A stretch of DNA of 64,000 nt from Sphagnum compactum (taxonomy: Eukaryota; Bryophyta; Sphagnopsida; Sphagnales): positions 4,650,001 through 4,714,000 of the forward strand of contig OZ234497.1 of the NCBI GenBank assembly GCA_965153455.1, read 5' to 3'. This document shows, piece after piece, positions 1 to 10,910 of the stretch. Below the pieces are notes generated by a model that saw only the letters and a list, made by a program, of their open reading frames with translations, searched no databases and was not told the origin of the DNA. Numbering within the stretch: the stretch's first letter is position 1; every line of letters begins with the position of its first letter. Made by a program: the position numbers and the translations under genes.

Positions 1-2467
1 TACCTTTCTTTCTTTTTTCTCTACCCACATCCATTTTCCATTTTTACCGACCCTCCTGCTGCTTCTGCTTCTTCTGTCCGCCCTCACATCTACTTTGTCA
101 TCTTTTACCTAAGTAGTTTCTTCTTCACCGTCTAATTGCCATTTCTTTCCTTTTACCTTCTTCCTTTACCTACTTGCCATCCTTTCACTACATTTCATTT
201 TAGTCACTTCGGTCACTCGCCATCTTTTTTATTACCTTCCTTTTCTTTTTATCCTCATTTGGTTGTCATCTTTTACATTTTCCTTCTGATTTTACCTTCA
301 TCTATCTTCCCATCTAACACTTCCGATTTATTACCTTCAATCCATTTGCCATCCTTTTTAACGTACTCCCATTTACCTTCCTCAAATTGTCATCTTTAAC
401 ATTACCGTCTGTTTCTTTAACATCATCCCATCTTTTACATTGCTTTAAACCCCACTGCCCACTTCTTTCCTGCCCACCAACACGTGAAATTTTCAGCATA
501 AAATTCCAATCCAATGGTCCAAAAACACACCCCCGCACTCCCCTTCAAACAAACAAATGGTTCAGATCCAATCTTGTTTTTTCTCCCTTTGCATGTTGAA
601 AAAAGATCATTGCCTTTTTTATTGGTGCTCCCTATCTTTTACTTCCTTTTCAAGGACTCTTTCCAGAACCTTCCTTTTCCCTTTGCATGGTGAAAAGCTC
701 ATTGCCTTCTTTGTTTGGGCTTGCTTTCTTTTACTTCCTTTTTGAGGGAGTTCTTTCTACAACCTCCTCAAGAGTCTTGGTACATTCACAACTGTGTTTG
801 TGGTACCTATCTCCAGTGCTCCACAATTGCCTTTGTCTGCTTCCTGTTTCATGTTTCTGTGCACAAAATCAACAAAGCTTCAACATCTATGATGAGGATG
901 AGAGAGCTGAAAAGCAACTGAAGAAGTTCAAATTCTATGAAATGAGCTCTCATTTTATGATCTAATTTTACTCCTGTCAATCAATTTTGTTATGGATAGA
1001 TAGATTCCTCCAGGTGATCATGCAATCTATGCTGTGATTATGTTTGAAGGTGACTCCTGTTCCTCACAGATGATGCTGGATCAAATCTTTAGCAAAATGG
1101 ACTTTGTTCAAGCTTTATATCATATCTGCCGCAGCAAGATGGACATTGATTAAGCTTGAATCTCCAGATATTTAGTACTAATAGCATGCTCAGAGTAGTG
1201 ACTGACGCCATGGGTGATTCAGTGATGATAATTTCAAGTGCTTTTTTCTTCCACAGTAGGCAAGGTTGTTGTTGGCAAGTTCTGTGTTGATTTCATTGTT
1301 CTTCCCCAACCCAAAAGTTCTGAGAAGCTGTGAGAACTTACTTGCTAGCCACACCAGTCATCAGAGATATTGGTGGGTGCACTCTGTAATTTTGGTGCTT
1401 CATATGGTTTTTGTGGTAGACAGGGGGATGCATGTCTGCAGTCTGCACCTGGCACAATAGAAAGCAGAGATCAGAACTTCAGAATCTGAACATAATCAAG
1501 TTCCAACAGAGCTATGAAACAAATCTTGAATGCATACCCTCATGTGGTTGGCAAGCCAGACCACCCATTCACAGCTGATACTAGTGGCATTTGCAAAACT
1601 TTTTTTACATTGCAAATGGGGTTACCAATGTTGCACAGGCCCTTTATTTACACCTTTTCAACTAGTTTGATGCACCAACTTCTTTTTCCTGCAGATTCTT
1701 CCAGCAAAAAGTAGCTGAAGTGACTTTGAGAGCTTTTGGTCTTTAGGACCCACACCCTCAAACAATAAACAGGTTCCAAGATATGAGGATTGAGAATCAG
1801 TCCTTGCTCTGTTGAATCCTTGCAAGAGATGGCAGAAACGTCAGCAAGACTCTAAAGCCCACATTTAACAAGAATGTATTCAACAATACTAGTCTAATCT
1901 CAACAAAACTTAGGTGACCCGTGCTGAGCTTATAAATTAAGACTGTAACCTCAGTAGTTGTAAAACATGTCAATCAACAGGAAACAATAAGATTTCAGGT
2001 ATGTATATTTCATGGTTAGAATCTGAAACAATGTAGGTTTAGGGTTCAGGGTTGAAGAAAAATGTGTCATTTCCTATGAACCTCAACAGTCTTCAATCTA
2101 CTAATAAGAGAATACATCAAGGTAGAGTTTTCCATGCTCTAATGTTGGACAGCAATGTCCAAATGCAACTACTGCCACTTGTGGGGGAGTAATCCCTGCA
2201 AAGAGCCTGAACCCTAGGCAACTTGTAACATTCTTTGTTTCACAATGTTTAAGCACGCACAATTTTGTAAAAGAAATTCGTTAAGGGGAAACCAAATGAA
2301 AAGAGAAGGTTCATGTGCCTTCATGTATGGTTTCAGTGATTTGAGTTTGGATCATGCACAGACACACACGGAGCCCAGTCGAAGCTTTGAAAGCTGCTGC
2401 TAGGCTTCAACGCGTTTCAAGTGCTCACATCTCCGTTCTTACTGTAATCATCAGGCACAAGAGTCTA
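1..2467. other. Unassigned left-edge region, pyrimidine-rich start
   Basis: The first ~540 bases are strongly C/T-rich on the plus strand, with runs such as CTTCCTTTTCTTTTT. Open frames there (for example 136-399 and its antisense 314-538) are low-complexity Ser/Pro/Leu/Phe translations and do not resemble a protein family. From about 550 to 2467 the sequence is ordinary AT-rich DNA. The short frames at 687-965, 1266-1460 and 1514-1714 are not recognisable, have no convincing splice partners, and are not called as genes. It could hold untranslated exons or a transcribed non-coding locus, but nothing visible proves this. Confidence 0.5.
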
Positions 2468-2505
2468 CTGACCCTCTCTCTCTCTCTCTCTCTCCCTCTC
2501 TCTCT
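2468..2505. repeat. CT dinucleotide microsatellite
   Basis: A (CT)n tract with a few interruptions, following a mixed CTGACC context. It lies about 1.6 kb beyond the 3' end of the minus-strand receptor kinase. No coding role is apparent. Confidence 0.85.
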
Positions 2506-2894
2506 ATCGCAATCTTCTGACAGCATCTGAGAAACGAGCACAACGCAACAAAGATTGCTACAGAAAGGAATCTCAAGACTCATAGCCCCCCTCTCTTCCC
2601 CAAGAAAAAAGAAGAAACTGTTTCTTGGTATGTACCATGTACCAGAGCTAGTAGTGACATCATATTACAACGCTGATGAACGAGTAGCTTAAATCGGTGC
2701 TGGAGCTGACCTCCAGATCGCAGAAATCCGTCTTTGCAATGCTGCTGCTGCTGCCATGGAGGACGAAAAGAATCTGGCTGCTGCACAAGCTGTGGATTTT
2801 AGGAAACCCTAATATGCCATGTTAGGGTTTAGGACGCCCAAGGGTGTTGTCAGGATTAGGGTTTGCACTTTGGACTGTGGACCAACAGCACGAT

Positions 2895-3352
2895 GAAGCC
2901 CTGAAGTTCTTTCCACATCCTCGTCCTCCTGTGTTTGCATCTGTACTAGAAAAGCAATCAGATTTGTCTCTTTGACTGCCATTATTACGCACGAATCATC
3001 TTTGTTTCTGTGAATCATTAATTGGAAAATGGTGTATCATATCACTGTGATAAGAAATGTCCTGAAGTCTTTGCGTTCTCCTGTGTTTTGCTTCTATGCT
3101 TTCTCGAAACGCAATCAGATTTGTTCTTTGAATGTGATAGCTAGCTATGCATGAATCACTCTTGTTTCTTCTACCCATCATCTAGAAAACAGATGGTGCG
3201 AGCTATTATGTCACCTTGATCTGTATATGAATCCCCACAAGCCCTTACATCTGCCTCTGTTTGCTTCTACACTGAAAAAGCAAGTAGATTTGTTCTTTGA
3301 ATGTTATCAGCCTACACATGAATTTTTTTTTCCCTGTGAATTGTGGCAGGTC
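2895..3352. repeat. Three diverged tandem copies, period about 165-180 bp
   Basis: Three successive segments beginning near 2899, 3061 and 3241 share the same order of words: a TCTCCTGTGTTTGCTTCT-like stretch, then AAACGCAATCAGATTTGTTC or a variant, then TTTGAATGT, then CATGAATCA, then TTTCTGTGAAT. Copies 1 and 2 continue into a shared AAAATGGTGTATCAT / AAACAGATGGTG end. This is an old tandem duplication. The short minus-strand frames at 2809-3018 and 2996-3181 share the motif TNLIAF because of it and are not treated as genes. Confidence 0.7.
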
Positions 3353-4074
3353 TCGCCCATGACCTAGTATGTGGTGCATGTTCACAAGGCTAGGAAGTTA
3401 TGTCACAGAGGACAATCATGTTAGCATAAACTAGATCAAATCATAAAATCAATTATAACTTGACAAAAGAGAAATACAAGAATGGAAAAAAGGTTTTTAT
3501 AATCTTCCTAAGCAAGCTTTGAAATATCCTCTTTCACATTAGATGCAAATTAACACAAGTTAATAGCAAAATAGTATGTTAGGCTATGTGATAAAGATAA
3601 TTGTCAAAAATAATGAAGAGATGCCATATATGAAAACCCTTGATGAATGTTATCTTGATAATAATGACCGATGTCTTTATGACAAATCTATCCAATTTAA
3701 ACAAACCAATCCAATATTGTAATTTTTTTCAACATATGTATTAAATGTAAGTAGCCATATGATTTTTTGCAAATGTTGTTTGGATCTCCAATGACATAAA
3801 TTTTATAACAACAATAAACAATCCTTTTATCAATAAACCATTTATGAGCACAAAATGAATACAAATAAGTGAAAAGGGCATGCCAATACATAAGCCAATT
3901 TCAAAACAATTAAAAATTTGGATATTGTCACACCACATATTAAAAGGAATAACAATTTGCAAGCTAGTTTTATGTTGGTATTCAACCAAAGCTACCATGT
4001 TATAACTACAAATAAATCATGTCAATGAACTTATAACTAAGTTATGAGATCCACTATGGGAACATTTCCTAATT
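3353..4074. other. AT-rich spacer downstream of the receptor kinase
   Basis: AT-rich DNA between the tandem repeat and the stop codon of the minus-strand receptor kinase, presumably containing its 3' UTR. Short minus-strand frames at 3697-3998 are AT-rich and unlike any family. No other structure was seen. Confidence 0.5.
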
Positions 4075-6135
4075 CTAGAATTCATTGAGTTCGAACGATA
4101 TATTGGAGCCTTCTTGTTGCAAGCTATTGATCAAATCATGAAACACAGTCACATTCATTGAAGAATATGAAGCAACAGGTTTGTGGAGGGGAAGTGTAGG
4201 AAGATTAGCATTGCCTGCCAACACTTGACGAACATACCCCATTGTTGGTCTTGCATTTGGATCTGGATGTGTGCATAGAAGACCAAGGAGTAAGGCCATC
4301 CTTATGCGTCCTTCCTCTAGAGTGTTAAACATAAGTTTGGCATCCACAACCTTAAAGAGTTCTTCATTTTCATAACACTTCCATACCCAATCTAGGAGGA
4401 TCATTTCCTCTTCAGGAACCTTTGTGTCAAAGAAATGTCGCCCAGATACAACTTCTAATGCCAAAATCCCATAACTAAAAACATCACTATTTGTTGTGGC
4501 CTTACAAGTGGTTGCAAGCTCTGGTGCCATGTAACCAATTGTTCCTGCTAACATTGTGGTTTGTGCATTCTTGGTTGGTGTTATGAGTCTAGCAAGGCCA
4601 AAATCACCCAAACGTGGGTTGAAATCTTGGTCAAGCATCACATTGCTAGGTTTGACGTCTCGGTGAACCACACATTGTTCCCACTCTTCATGAAGGTAAG
4701 CAAGCGCAGATGCCACTCCAATCAAGACATTGTTGCGTAAATCCCAAGTGAAATCTATTACGTTACCTTCATGGTCATGAAACAAGATCTTGTCAAGGCT
4801 TTTGTTGGGCATGTAATCATAAACAATCATGAGTTGACCTCGTTCACAACACCATCCTTGTAGTTGCACCAAGTTTCGATGTTTGATGCGACTAATTATG
4901 GAAACTTCAGCAAAGAATTCACGTCCTCCTTGTTTGGAATTCTGATCAATTTTCTTCACTGCAATCATAACACCTGTATCACGTAATGTGCCTTTATATA
5001 CACTTCCAAACCCTCCACGCCCAAGCAAATGTTGTGGATTGAAGCTATTGGTTGCAATTTTGAGTTCCTTGTAACTAAACTTGTGAGGCCCCTTCGATAA
5101 ACCTTCAAGATCATCAAAACTATACTGAGCTATATTCCTTGAAACATCTACCAAGTGAAGTTGTCTCCAAAGTTTCTTCTTAAAGAAAAGAACCCCAAGG
5201 GATGATCCTACACTAATAAGAACAATAGAACACAATACTAGTAGAACAATTCTTCTCTTTCTCAGCTTACTTGAAGGAAAAGATATGCTGGGGGGATTTT
5301 GGGAAATAAATTTGATTGAAGGTAGAGGAGGGAGATTGACAAGAGGAATAAGCAATGTGGTAAAAGGTTGTAGGGGGGTGCTAACAGTAATTTCATTTGC
5401 TGTTCCTAAATCTGTGTGAGAGACATTGAAATACGAACTCACAATGCTGAAATTCTCATTTGGGAAAAGAACAAAAGAAAGGAGAATTTTGGTTCCATTT
5501 TGTGTGGCTGAAGGGCATGCGCACCGCAATGGAATAGTAACCTGGCTACTCTCGAGAGCAGTTGGCACTAAAGTGGGATTTGCAGCTTCTATGGCTTGAT
5601 AAGTGGTCAAACCTGCATACGTATTATTTGCAAGTAGCCAGAATGTATTGCCACTGACGACTTGCAAAGAGACAGAAATTGCTTGATAGTTTCTACTCAC
5701 ATTTCCTTGGTAGCTATTTTGCACACAATTGCAAGCAAGAGGAATGTAAAGAGGCGTCCCAACAGGCAAAGAACTGGTGGTGAGCTTCAAGCCACTAATC
5801 TGTGCGATTATGCTTGTAGGTGTGTTGAAGAGTGCGCTCACAGTTGTAAGGTCTTCTTTGCTGCTCTGCGTTCTGTACAAAGTATAGGAAGTGCAACCCA
5901 GGGAATCTGCTGCCGCACAAGTGTAGCCATTGACATTGTTGTAGGCTTGTTGGGCGTTAGATCCATGCAACATTAAACGCAACAACAAAAACAAAAGCGA
6001 GATCTGTGTCCCATGACACCGCTGAAGCCAACAAAGAACAACACACCCATTCAGACTCCTTCTCAACCCACGACCTGCAACAACTTTGCTTGTCAGAAAA
6101 TCTCCATTCTCATGTACAAAATTCATTTGAACCAT
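4075..6135 (-). CDS. LysM ectodomain receptor kinase with lectin-RLK-type kinase domain
   Basis: A single uninterrupted exon of about 686 residues, counting from the first ATG (6135; a second ATG is at 6126). The in-frame stretch upstream starts only at TTG. A hydrophobic signal-like core (ISLLFLLLRLML) lies near residues 45-56, so the signal sequence is unusually long or the N-terminus begins in an unseen 5' exon; a possible acceptor (GTTGTTGCAG) lies inside this stretch. The ectodomain has the three-LysM cysteine pattern: Cys73/Cys81, CNC 135-137 and CAC 205-207. The words IPLACNC, LTTYQAIEAANP, IPLRCACPSATQ and PFTTLLIPL resemble LYK4/LYK5-type receptors. A transmembrane helix spans about 295-318. 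The kinase is intact: GRGGFGSV 372-379, Lys394, Glu410, HRD 491-493, DFG 511-513, APE 537-539. It reads like an L-type lectin receptor kinase (LVQLQGWC, YDYMPNKSLD, HRDVKPSNVMLD, RLGDFGLARL), not like a LYK kinase. A plasma-membrane glycan sensor is inferred. Confidence 0.9.
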   Translation of the reverse strand: MVQMNFVHENGDFLTSKVVAGRGLRRSLNGCVVLCWLQRCHGTQISLLFLLLRLMLHGSNAQQAYNNVNGYTCAAADSLGCTSYTLYRTQSSKEDLTTVSALFNTPTSIIAQISGLKLTTSSLPVGTPLYIPLACNCVQNSYQGNVSRNYQAISVSLQVVSGNTFWLLANNTYAGLTTYQAIEAANPTLVPTALESSQVTIPLRCACPSATQNGTKILLSFVLFPNENFSIVSSYFNVSHTDLGTANEITVSTPLQPFTTLLIPLVNLPPLPSIKFISQNPPSISFPSSKLRKRRIVLLVLCSIVLISVGSSLGVLFFKKKLWRQLHLVDVSRNIAQYSFDDLEGLSKGPHKFSYKELKIATNSFNPQHLLGRGGFGSVYKGTLRDTGVMIAVKKIDQNSKQGGREFFAEVSIISRIKHRNLVQLQGWCCERGQLMIVYDYMPNKSLDKILFHDHEGNVIDFTWDLRNNVLIGVASALAYLHEEWEQCVVHRDVKPSNVMLDQDFNPRLGDFGLARLITPTKNAQTTMLAGTIGYMAPELATTCKATTNSDVFSYGILALEVVSGRHFFDTKVPEEEMILLDWVWKCYENEELFKVVDAKLMFNTLEEGRIRMALLLGLLCTHPDPNARPTMGYVRQVLAGNANLPTLPLHKPVASYSSMNVTVFHDLINSLQQEGSNISFELNEF

Positions 6136-6324
6136 TTCTGCTTGCTGTTGCAACGATCTCACCACACCCAACTACCTACCTATCTTTCCACATGGTTTTC
6201 CAAATACTACTTCCATGAGACCACTATGTTCTTTCTTCACCTCAAGCAAGATCCAACTACTTTCAGTCTAACAATTTGTCACATATCAACCTGAACTTCC
6301 CATCTCCCAACTCCAGCACCTGCT
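6136..6324 (-). promoter_or_regulatory. Presumed promoter/5' UTR of the LysM receptor kinase
   Basis: Sequence directly upstream of the first in-frame ATG of the minus-strand receptor kinase, before the duplicated segment starts. No clear TATA box was identified by eye. The call rests on position only, and the transcription start is unknown. Confidence 0.3.
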
Positions 6325-6657
6325 TCCTTATTTGTGACCCAATCGACAATAACACAACATCATGACCTGTCTTGATTCCATTCAGATAACCCCCATTCTC
6401 TCACCAAGTTCCCTAGCAGAAAAATGAATACCTACCATGTTCATTATACATTGCCTGCCCTCTACACCCACTCCCTGCACTGCACGTGAAGAAGACTTTA
6501 TTCATACCCTAGAAATTATGTACTGTAGCTTGGCAGCTTTTACACAGGTTTGTGAGAATAATTAATTAATTTTAAGATTTTCATTTTGACAGCTTGAAAG
6601 TTGAGGTGAACCAGTTGATAAAAAATTCTATCGATTTTGAACAAAAATGGGGATTTT
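6325..6657. repeat. Duplicated segment, copy 1 of 2 (about 330 bp)
   Basis: This stretch and 6958-7295 are direct copies. Shared words, in order, include TAACCCCCATTCTCTCACCA, AGTTCCC, AAATGAATACC, CATGTTCATTATACA, CACTCCCTGCACTGCACGTG, CCTAGAAATTATGTACTG, AGCTTGGCAGCTTT, AATTAATTAATTTT, GACAGCTTGAAAGT, GGTGAACCAGTTGATAAAAA and GATTTTGAACAAAAATGGGG. Differences are scattered, so the duplication is not recent. It sits a few hundred bases 5' of the receptor kinase. Confidence 0.9.
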
Positions 6658-6957
6658 CCCAGTTTGCATTCGCCCTAACAACTATTATAAGACCTGTTAA
6701 AGAAGAGGGGAGAACCCCTCCAGCGCTGGCATTGAACCCCTGTAGTAGGTTCCAGTTATGACTAGGAGACAAAATTCTGCTCATTGTTTTGTAGTCATCA
6801 AAGGTAAGTATGCTGTTAAGTTCCTTCAATTCAATTCCTCACAGAAATCGCCTGTTGAAGGCAGATGCCTAAAGGGGTGGAATGCTAGATGTTTTACAGA
6901 CTAACAGAAGAAAATTACATGCAAATCCTGGTTTCATCCCCTCTTTCTTTTTTTGCG

Positions 6958-7295
6958 ACTTCATTATTTGTGATGCAATCTACAATAACACAAAGTCATG
7001 CCTGTATTGATTGTGTTCATATAACCCCCATTCTCTCACCAAGTTCCCTTCCAGGTAAATGAATACCTGGCATGTTCATTATACACTGCCTGCCTTCTAT
7101 ACCCACTCCCACTCCCTGCACTGCACGTGAAGATCATGAAACTTTATGGACACCCTAGAAATTATGTACTGCAGCTTGGCAGCTTTCACACAGGTTTGTC
7201 AAAAGAATTAATTAATTTTGAGATTTTCATTTCGACAGCTTGAAAGTCAAGGTGAACCAGTTGATAAAAAATTCAACGATTTTGAACAAAAATGG
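6958..7295. repeat. Duplicated segment, copy 2 of 2
   Basis: Second copy of the segment at 6325-6657, in the same orientation, about 630 bases further on. It carries a small extra CCCACTCCCACTCCC expansion. The intervening 6658-6957 is not duplicated. A plus-strand frame at 7218-7514 starts in this copy and is not recognisable as a protein. Confidence 0.9.
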
Positions 7296-7379
7296 GGTAA
7301 GGATCATTTTTCCTTGTCAATATGTCAGCAAAAGGAGGTTGTTGATAATTTGGGCTCAGCCAATCTAGGAGATCGAGCA

Positions 7380-7640
7380 CCTTTTCAAACAACATGTCAA
7401 GAACCAGATGGTGTGTTGGCCAAGGGAAAATGGCAGTGGTTCTTGCAGGGTTGGTTTCAACTACGACCTTGTCATTATGGTTTCAAATTTCGAAGGGAAT
7501 TGACAGCAGCCTAGGGCAGTCAAAGATGTTCATTATGTCATTGGCTCACTAGCCTCATAGAATAGCCAAACAACCAACATGTCAACAACCAGATGGTGGG
7601 TTGGCCAAGGGAAGATGGCAGTGGTTCTTTGAGGGTGACA
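7380..7640. repeat. Short direct duplication, about 65 bp
   Basis: Copies at about 7387-7450 and 7572-7636 share CAACATGTCAA, AACCAGATGGTG, GTTGGCCAAGGGAA and ATGGCAGTGGTTCTT in the same order. Between them lies unrelated sequence. This adds to the duplications in the 6.3-7.6 kb region. Confidence 0.8.
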
Positions 7641-8700
7641 TGCAAGAGAGTGGTATGTGTAGGGTAAAGCCCTACGATGGGGGCATTCTCAAAATAAGGG
7701 ACCTAGGATGAGGCAATAGTTGAGTCAGGCCCCACAGTTTGGGAATGTCCCCCACCTATGGGATATTTTAAAGCATGAGACAAAATTTATCATGAACCAA
7801 ACCTACACGAGGCTTATGAATGGGAGGGTTCTTATGCCTTCTCCTCAATAGTGAAAGGGTGCTTAAATCTATAAGTAGGCATAATTTCCCTTCCACCCTT
7901 GAGGAGTATGCATAATATCCCTCCCAATTTGTAGGAGAGAAATTCATGGATATAAGGTGCCCTTCACATACATTACAAATTTTCTCCAAGTGCTTTAAGG
8001 AGCCCATGGAGAAGACTTGGATGCAAAAGCAAGGGAGTGAACTTTCTAGAAAGCTCAAAGCCAGACAAAGCCGCAAATGTTGTCTAAAGGCTTACACCTA
8101 TAGTTGAATAATCAGTCCACAGTTGGCTTTTCCAAATAGGTCATATGATTAATCCACACCTATTTTCAAAGAGGTGGGTGTGGCATGTAGTCCAAGATTA
8201 GACCATAAAGTTACATGGTCCAATTCCGAACATGTAAGACTATAGTGTCAACTTTTTTATCCATTCACATTTCCAAAAGGTTCCAATTTGTATATATTTA
8301 CAATTTAGCTTATTTTGACATAAGGACATTTTTATGGATGATTGTCACTTGAACAACATCACAAAATTGTTGATATTTTTTAAAAATACTTTGTAGCACC
8401 TTGCAGTGCTTACACTAATTATATTATTTTCAACGAAATATTGTCAAGGAATTTTTTATTGTTTTATTCATCATTTCTTTCTTTACGACCAAATCCGTAT
8501 GGAAAGACAAGGACAGTCTAGAAAGAAATCTCCCCAAGTCTTTATCCTTCACATGTTCCTAACCGGCTTTGGTGTCTAATTAAGTTTTTCTTATAACGTT
8601 ATTTTCCTAATTGGGACATGTGGTATGGTCTGCTGGTTCTGTAACTTGATGGAGTTACCTACGGAATTATTTAAGGATTTATTTATAAGATTTAATAATT
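7641..8700. other. Intergenic DNA, no gene seen
   Basis: No recognisable coding sequence. A minus-strand frame at 7768-8076 is not family-like. Near 8300-8390 there is a solo piece (ATGGATGATTGTCACTTGA followed by ACATCACAAAATT) of the repeat family seen again at 14.8, 15.3, 31.8 and 41.8 kb, whose hallmark is a GTGATGTAGCCA-type word near a TGGCAATCAT-type word. Confidence 0.5.
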
Positions 8701-8719
8701 TAGTTTGGTCATGTGCATC

Positions 8720-9230
8720 ATTGACTTTCTTTTGATTAGTTTATGTGAAAGTCACACACACCATGTGTTTAGTCTTTCTTTTGGTTAGTTTATGTGAAAG
8801 TCACACACATCATGTGTTTAGTCTTTCTTTTGGTTAGTTTATGTGAAAGTCACACACACACCATGTGTTTAGTCTTTCTTTTATTTAGTTTATGTGAAAG
8901 TCACACACACACCATGTGTTTAGTCTTTCTTGATTAGTTTATGTGAAAGTCACACACACACCATGTGTTTAGTCTTTCTTTTGATTAGTTTATATGAAAG
9001 TCACACACACACCATGTGTTTAGTCTTTCTTTTGGTTAGTTTATGTGAAAGTCACACACACACCATGTGTTTAGTATTTTTTTTGATTAGTTTATGTGAA
9101 AGTCACACACACACCATGTGTTTAGTATTTCTTTTGATTAGTTTATGTGAAAGTCACACACACACCATGTGTTTAGTCTTTCTTTTGATTATTTTATGTG
9201 AAATCACATGGGGAACCATGTGGTATATTA
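8720..9230. repeat. Minisatellite, period about 48-52 bp, about 9-10 copies
   Basis: Tandem units built from TTAGTTTATGTGAAAGTC, a (AC)4-5 tract, CATGTGTTTAGT and CTTTCTTTTG. About nine good copies (each containing CATGTGTTTA) are followed by a decayed one near 9205. Unit length varies with the number of AC repeats and small deletions. The plus-strand open frame 8930-9253 is only the translation of this array (repeating LCESHTHTMCLVF) and is not a gene. Confidence 0.95.
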
Positions 9231-10830
9231 ACTTTAGGAAATTTCTTAATTAATTTCCTTTTGGTTAGTATATAAGAGGGTGTTTGTGACCTTGAAAGGG
9301 GCCTTCACTTGATAGAAAAACTTTTGTGGGATGAATGCAAAATTTGTTGGAATAAGAATTGTGAAGGGATTCGAGCTTTTGATTTTGAATAGTTTTGATG
9401 TTTTGTTCATGGTAGGAGAATGGTGTGGCATACTAGTTATGCATAGACAATAGAAGGGTGAGAAAATAGTTGTACAACCAGGAACATTGATTTCCATAGC
9501 TATGTAATAAACATACATAGTTTCGGTCCTAAACCCGTTTATGTTCCACAGTTCCACATTAGTTCAGTTCTAATTTTAGTCTTAAAATAATGGAACTTGG
9601 AATCCGGTTTCGAATCCAGTTCTGGTTCTAATTCTAAAAAATCAGACTTAGTTCCAGTCTGGTTCTGGGTAACCCAGACCAAAACTGGTGGTTACCTGTC
9701 AGTTATTTTCCAATTAGTCCCCCAATTCTCATCCTTTGTTTCTCAAAAATCCCAGATCCAGTTCTGGTTCCGGTTCTTTAAAAACTGGGATCTCGGTTCT
9801 GATTCAGTTTTGGTTTTTAAAAGAACTGAGAGCCCAACTTTGTTTCCAGCCCTGGTTCCAAAAACCAGACCTGAATCTGGTTTGGTTTAATTAGTCAAAA
9901 CCAGAACAGGGTTCTAAACTGCCAAACTACCCCTTCTCCAAATAAGAAACCTATGGTAGTTGAGTGCAGCCTTGCATTTTGGGCAACACTCCCCGCCTCC
10001 CCGCACCCCCCAAAAAAGATTGGTGGGCTTTTTACCATTTCTAAAGTGTTAGGCAAACATATATGAACCTAACCATATGTAGGTCACGAAAGCTACGGTT
10101 TAGCTTTCAACTTGTTCTTCCACTTTAGTACACACTACACACCTTCCTTCTCTTTGCTTTTGGCAAAGGTTGTTGCCCTGGGAGTTGGGACTTACGTGGA
10201 TTGCATTGAGGCCTGATTCTTATTGAACTGTCTGACCCATGGTGCAGATCTGATTTTTACAAATAAATGTTTATCCTTGGCTCATGCCTTTTGTTTTTGT
10301 TCATTCCACTTACCTTGTCTTCGGGTTGGGTGCTTTTTTTTGGCATATCATCGCAACCTGGTGAGGAAAGAAGGGTAAGGTGCGAAAGGTACAAAAGGTT
10401 TATTTTCTTTTGGAAAAAATTGGTTCAAGCTCCTGACATTGTGAGGGAAAAAAATTCTGAAGTTCTCATATTTAGAGAAAAGCTTCCAATTAGCCTCCAA
10501 ATAATAGGAGGAATCTTAAAGTTTTCAACTTCCACCTCTGACCAAATTTGGCTCAGTCCTTTTGTGATGATCGCCAACCCAGTCTTTTTTAAAAACAAAA
10601 AAAATTCACCAAAGGGTGACACAGTTTTCTGAAAAGAGAATATATTGTGAAAAATTCCCCTAAAACAAAAAAAGCTAAATCTGCCTAGGTATGCTCACCA
10701 CTCCGGCTCCATCAGGAAATTGAAACAAAATCAGTATTGAAGGTCATGACATAAAGTTGGGCATGTTTAGCCTACAAAAAAATGAAAATAAAAAGGTGGC
10801 TGAAGAGAAGTAGTTTTTGGCTTGTCTTTG
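9231..10830. other. Intergenic DNA with a CCAGTTCTGGTTC-rich tract
   Basis: At 9560-9910 the sequence is dominated by repeated words such as CCAGTTCTGGTTC and CAGACC, which gives the 9597-9890 frame its Ser/Lys/Phe pattern. A tract of similar composition occurs near 54.50-54.72 kb. Neither looks coding. The 10267-10632 frame and its antisense are not family-like. No RNA gene was seen. Confidence 0.45.
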
Positions 10831-10910
10831 CCACAATTCTAAAGTTTTGAACTCCCAACTAAGTCTCAGCAGCCACACGAGTATCCTACCACTAAATCAG
10901 CAACATACAA
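10831..10910 (-). other. tRNA-like sequence, possible SINE head
   Basis: Read on the minus strand, this stretch has an A-box-like word (TGATTTAGTGG) and, about 40 bases later, a B-box-like word (AGTTCAAAACT), spaced as in a tRNA-derived RNA polymerase III promoter. I could not fold a complete cloverleaf by eye, so it is called tRNA-like, not a tRNA gene. No tail or target duplication was defined. Confidence 0.3.

Noticed and set aside
136-538. Overlapping frames on both strands in the pyrimidine-rich left end
   Set aside because: Low-complexity composition without any recognisable motif or splice structure.
6136-6171. Receptor kinase start at 6171
   Set aside because: The codon is TTG; the first ATG in frame is at 6135.
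8930-9253. 107-residue plus-strand frame
   Set aside because: It is the translation of the ~50-bp minisatellite; the residues repeat with the DNA unit.
10831-10910. Functional tRNA gene
   Set aside because: A- and B-box-like words are present, but no complete acceptor, D, anticodon and T stem set could be formed by eye, so it is kept only as a tRNA-like sequence.
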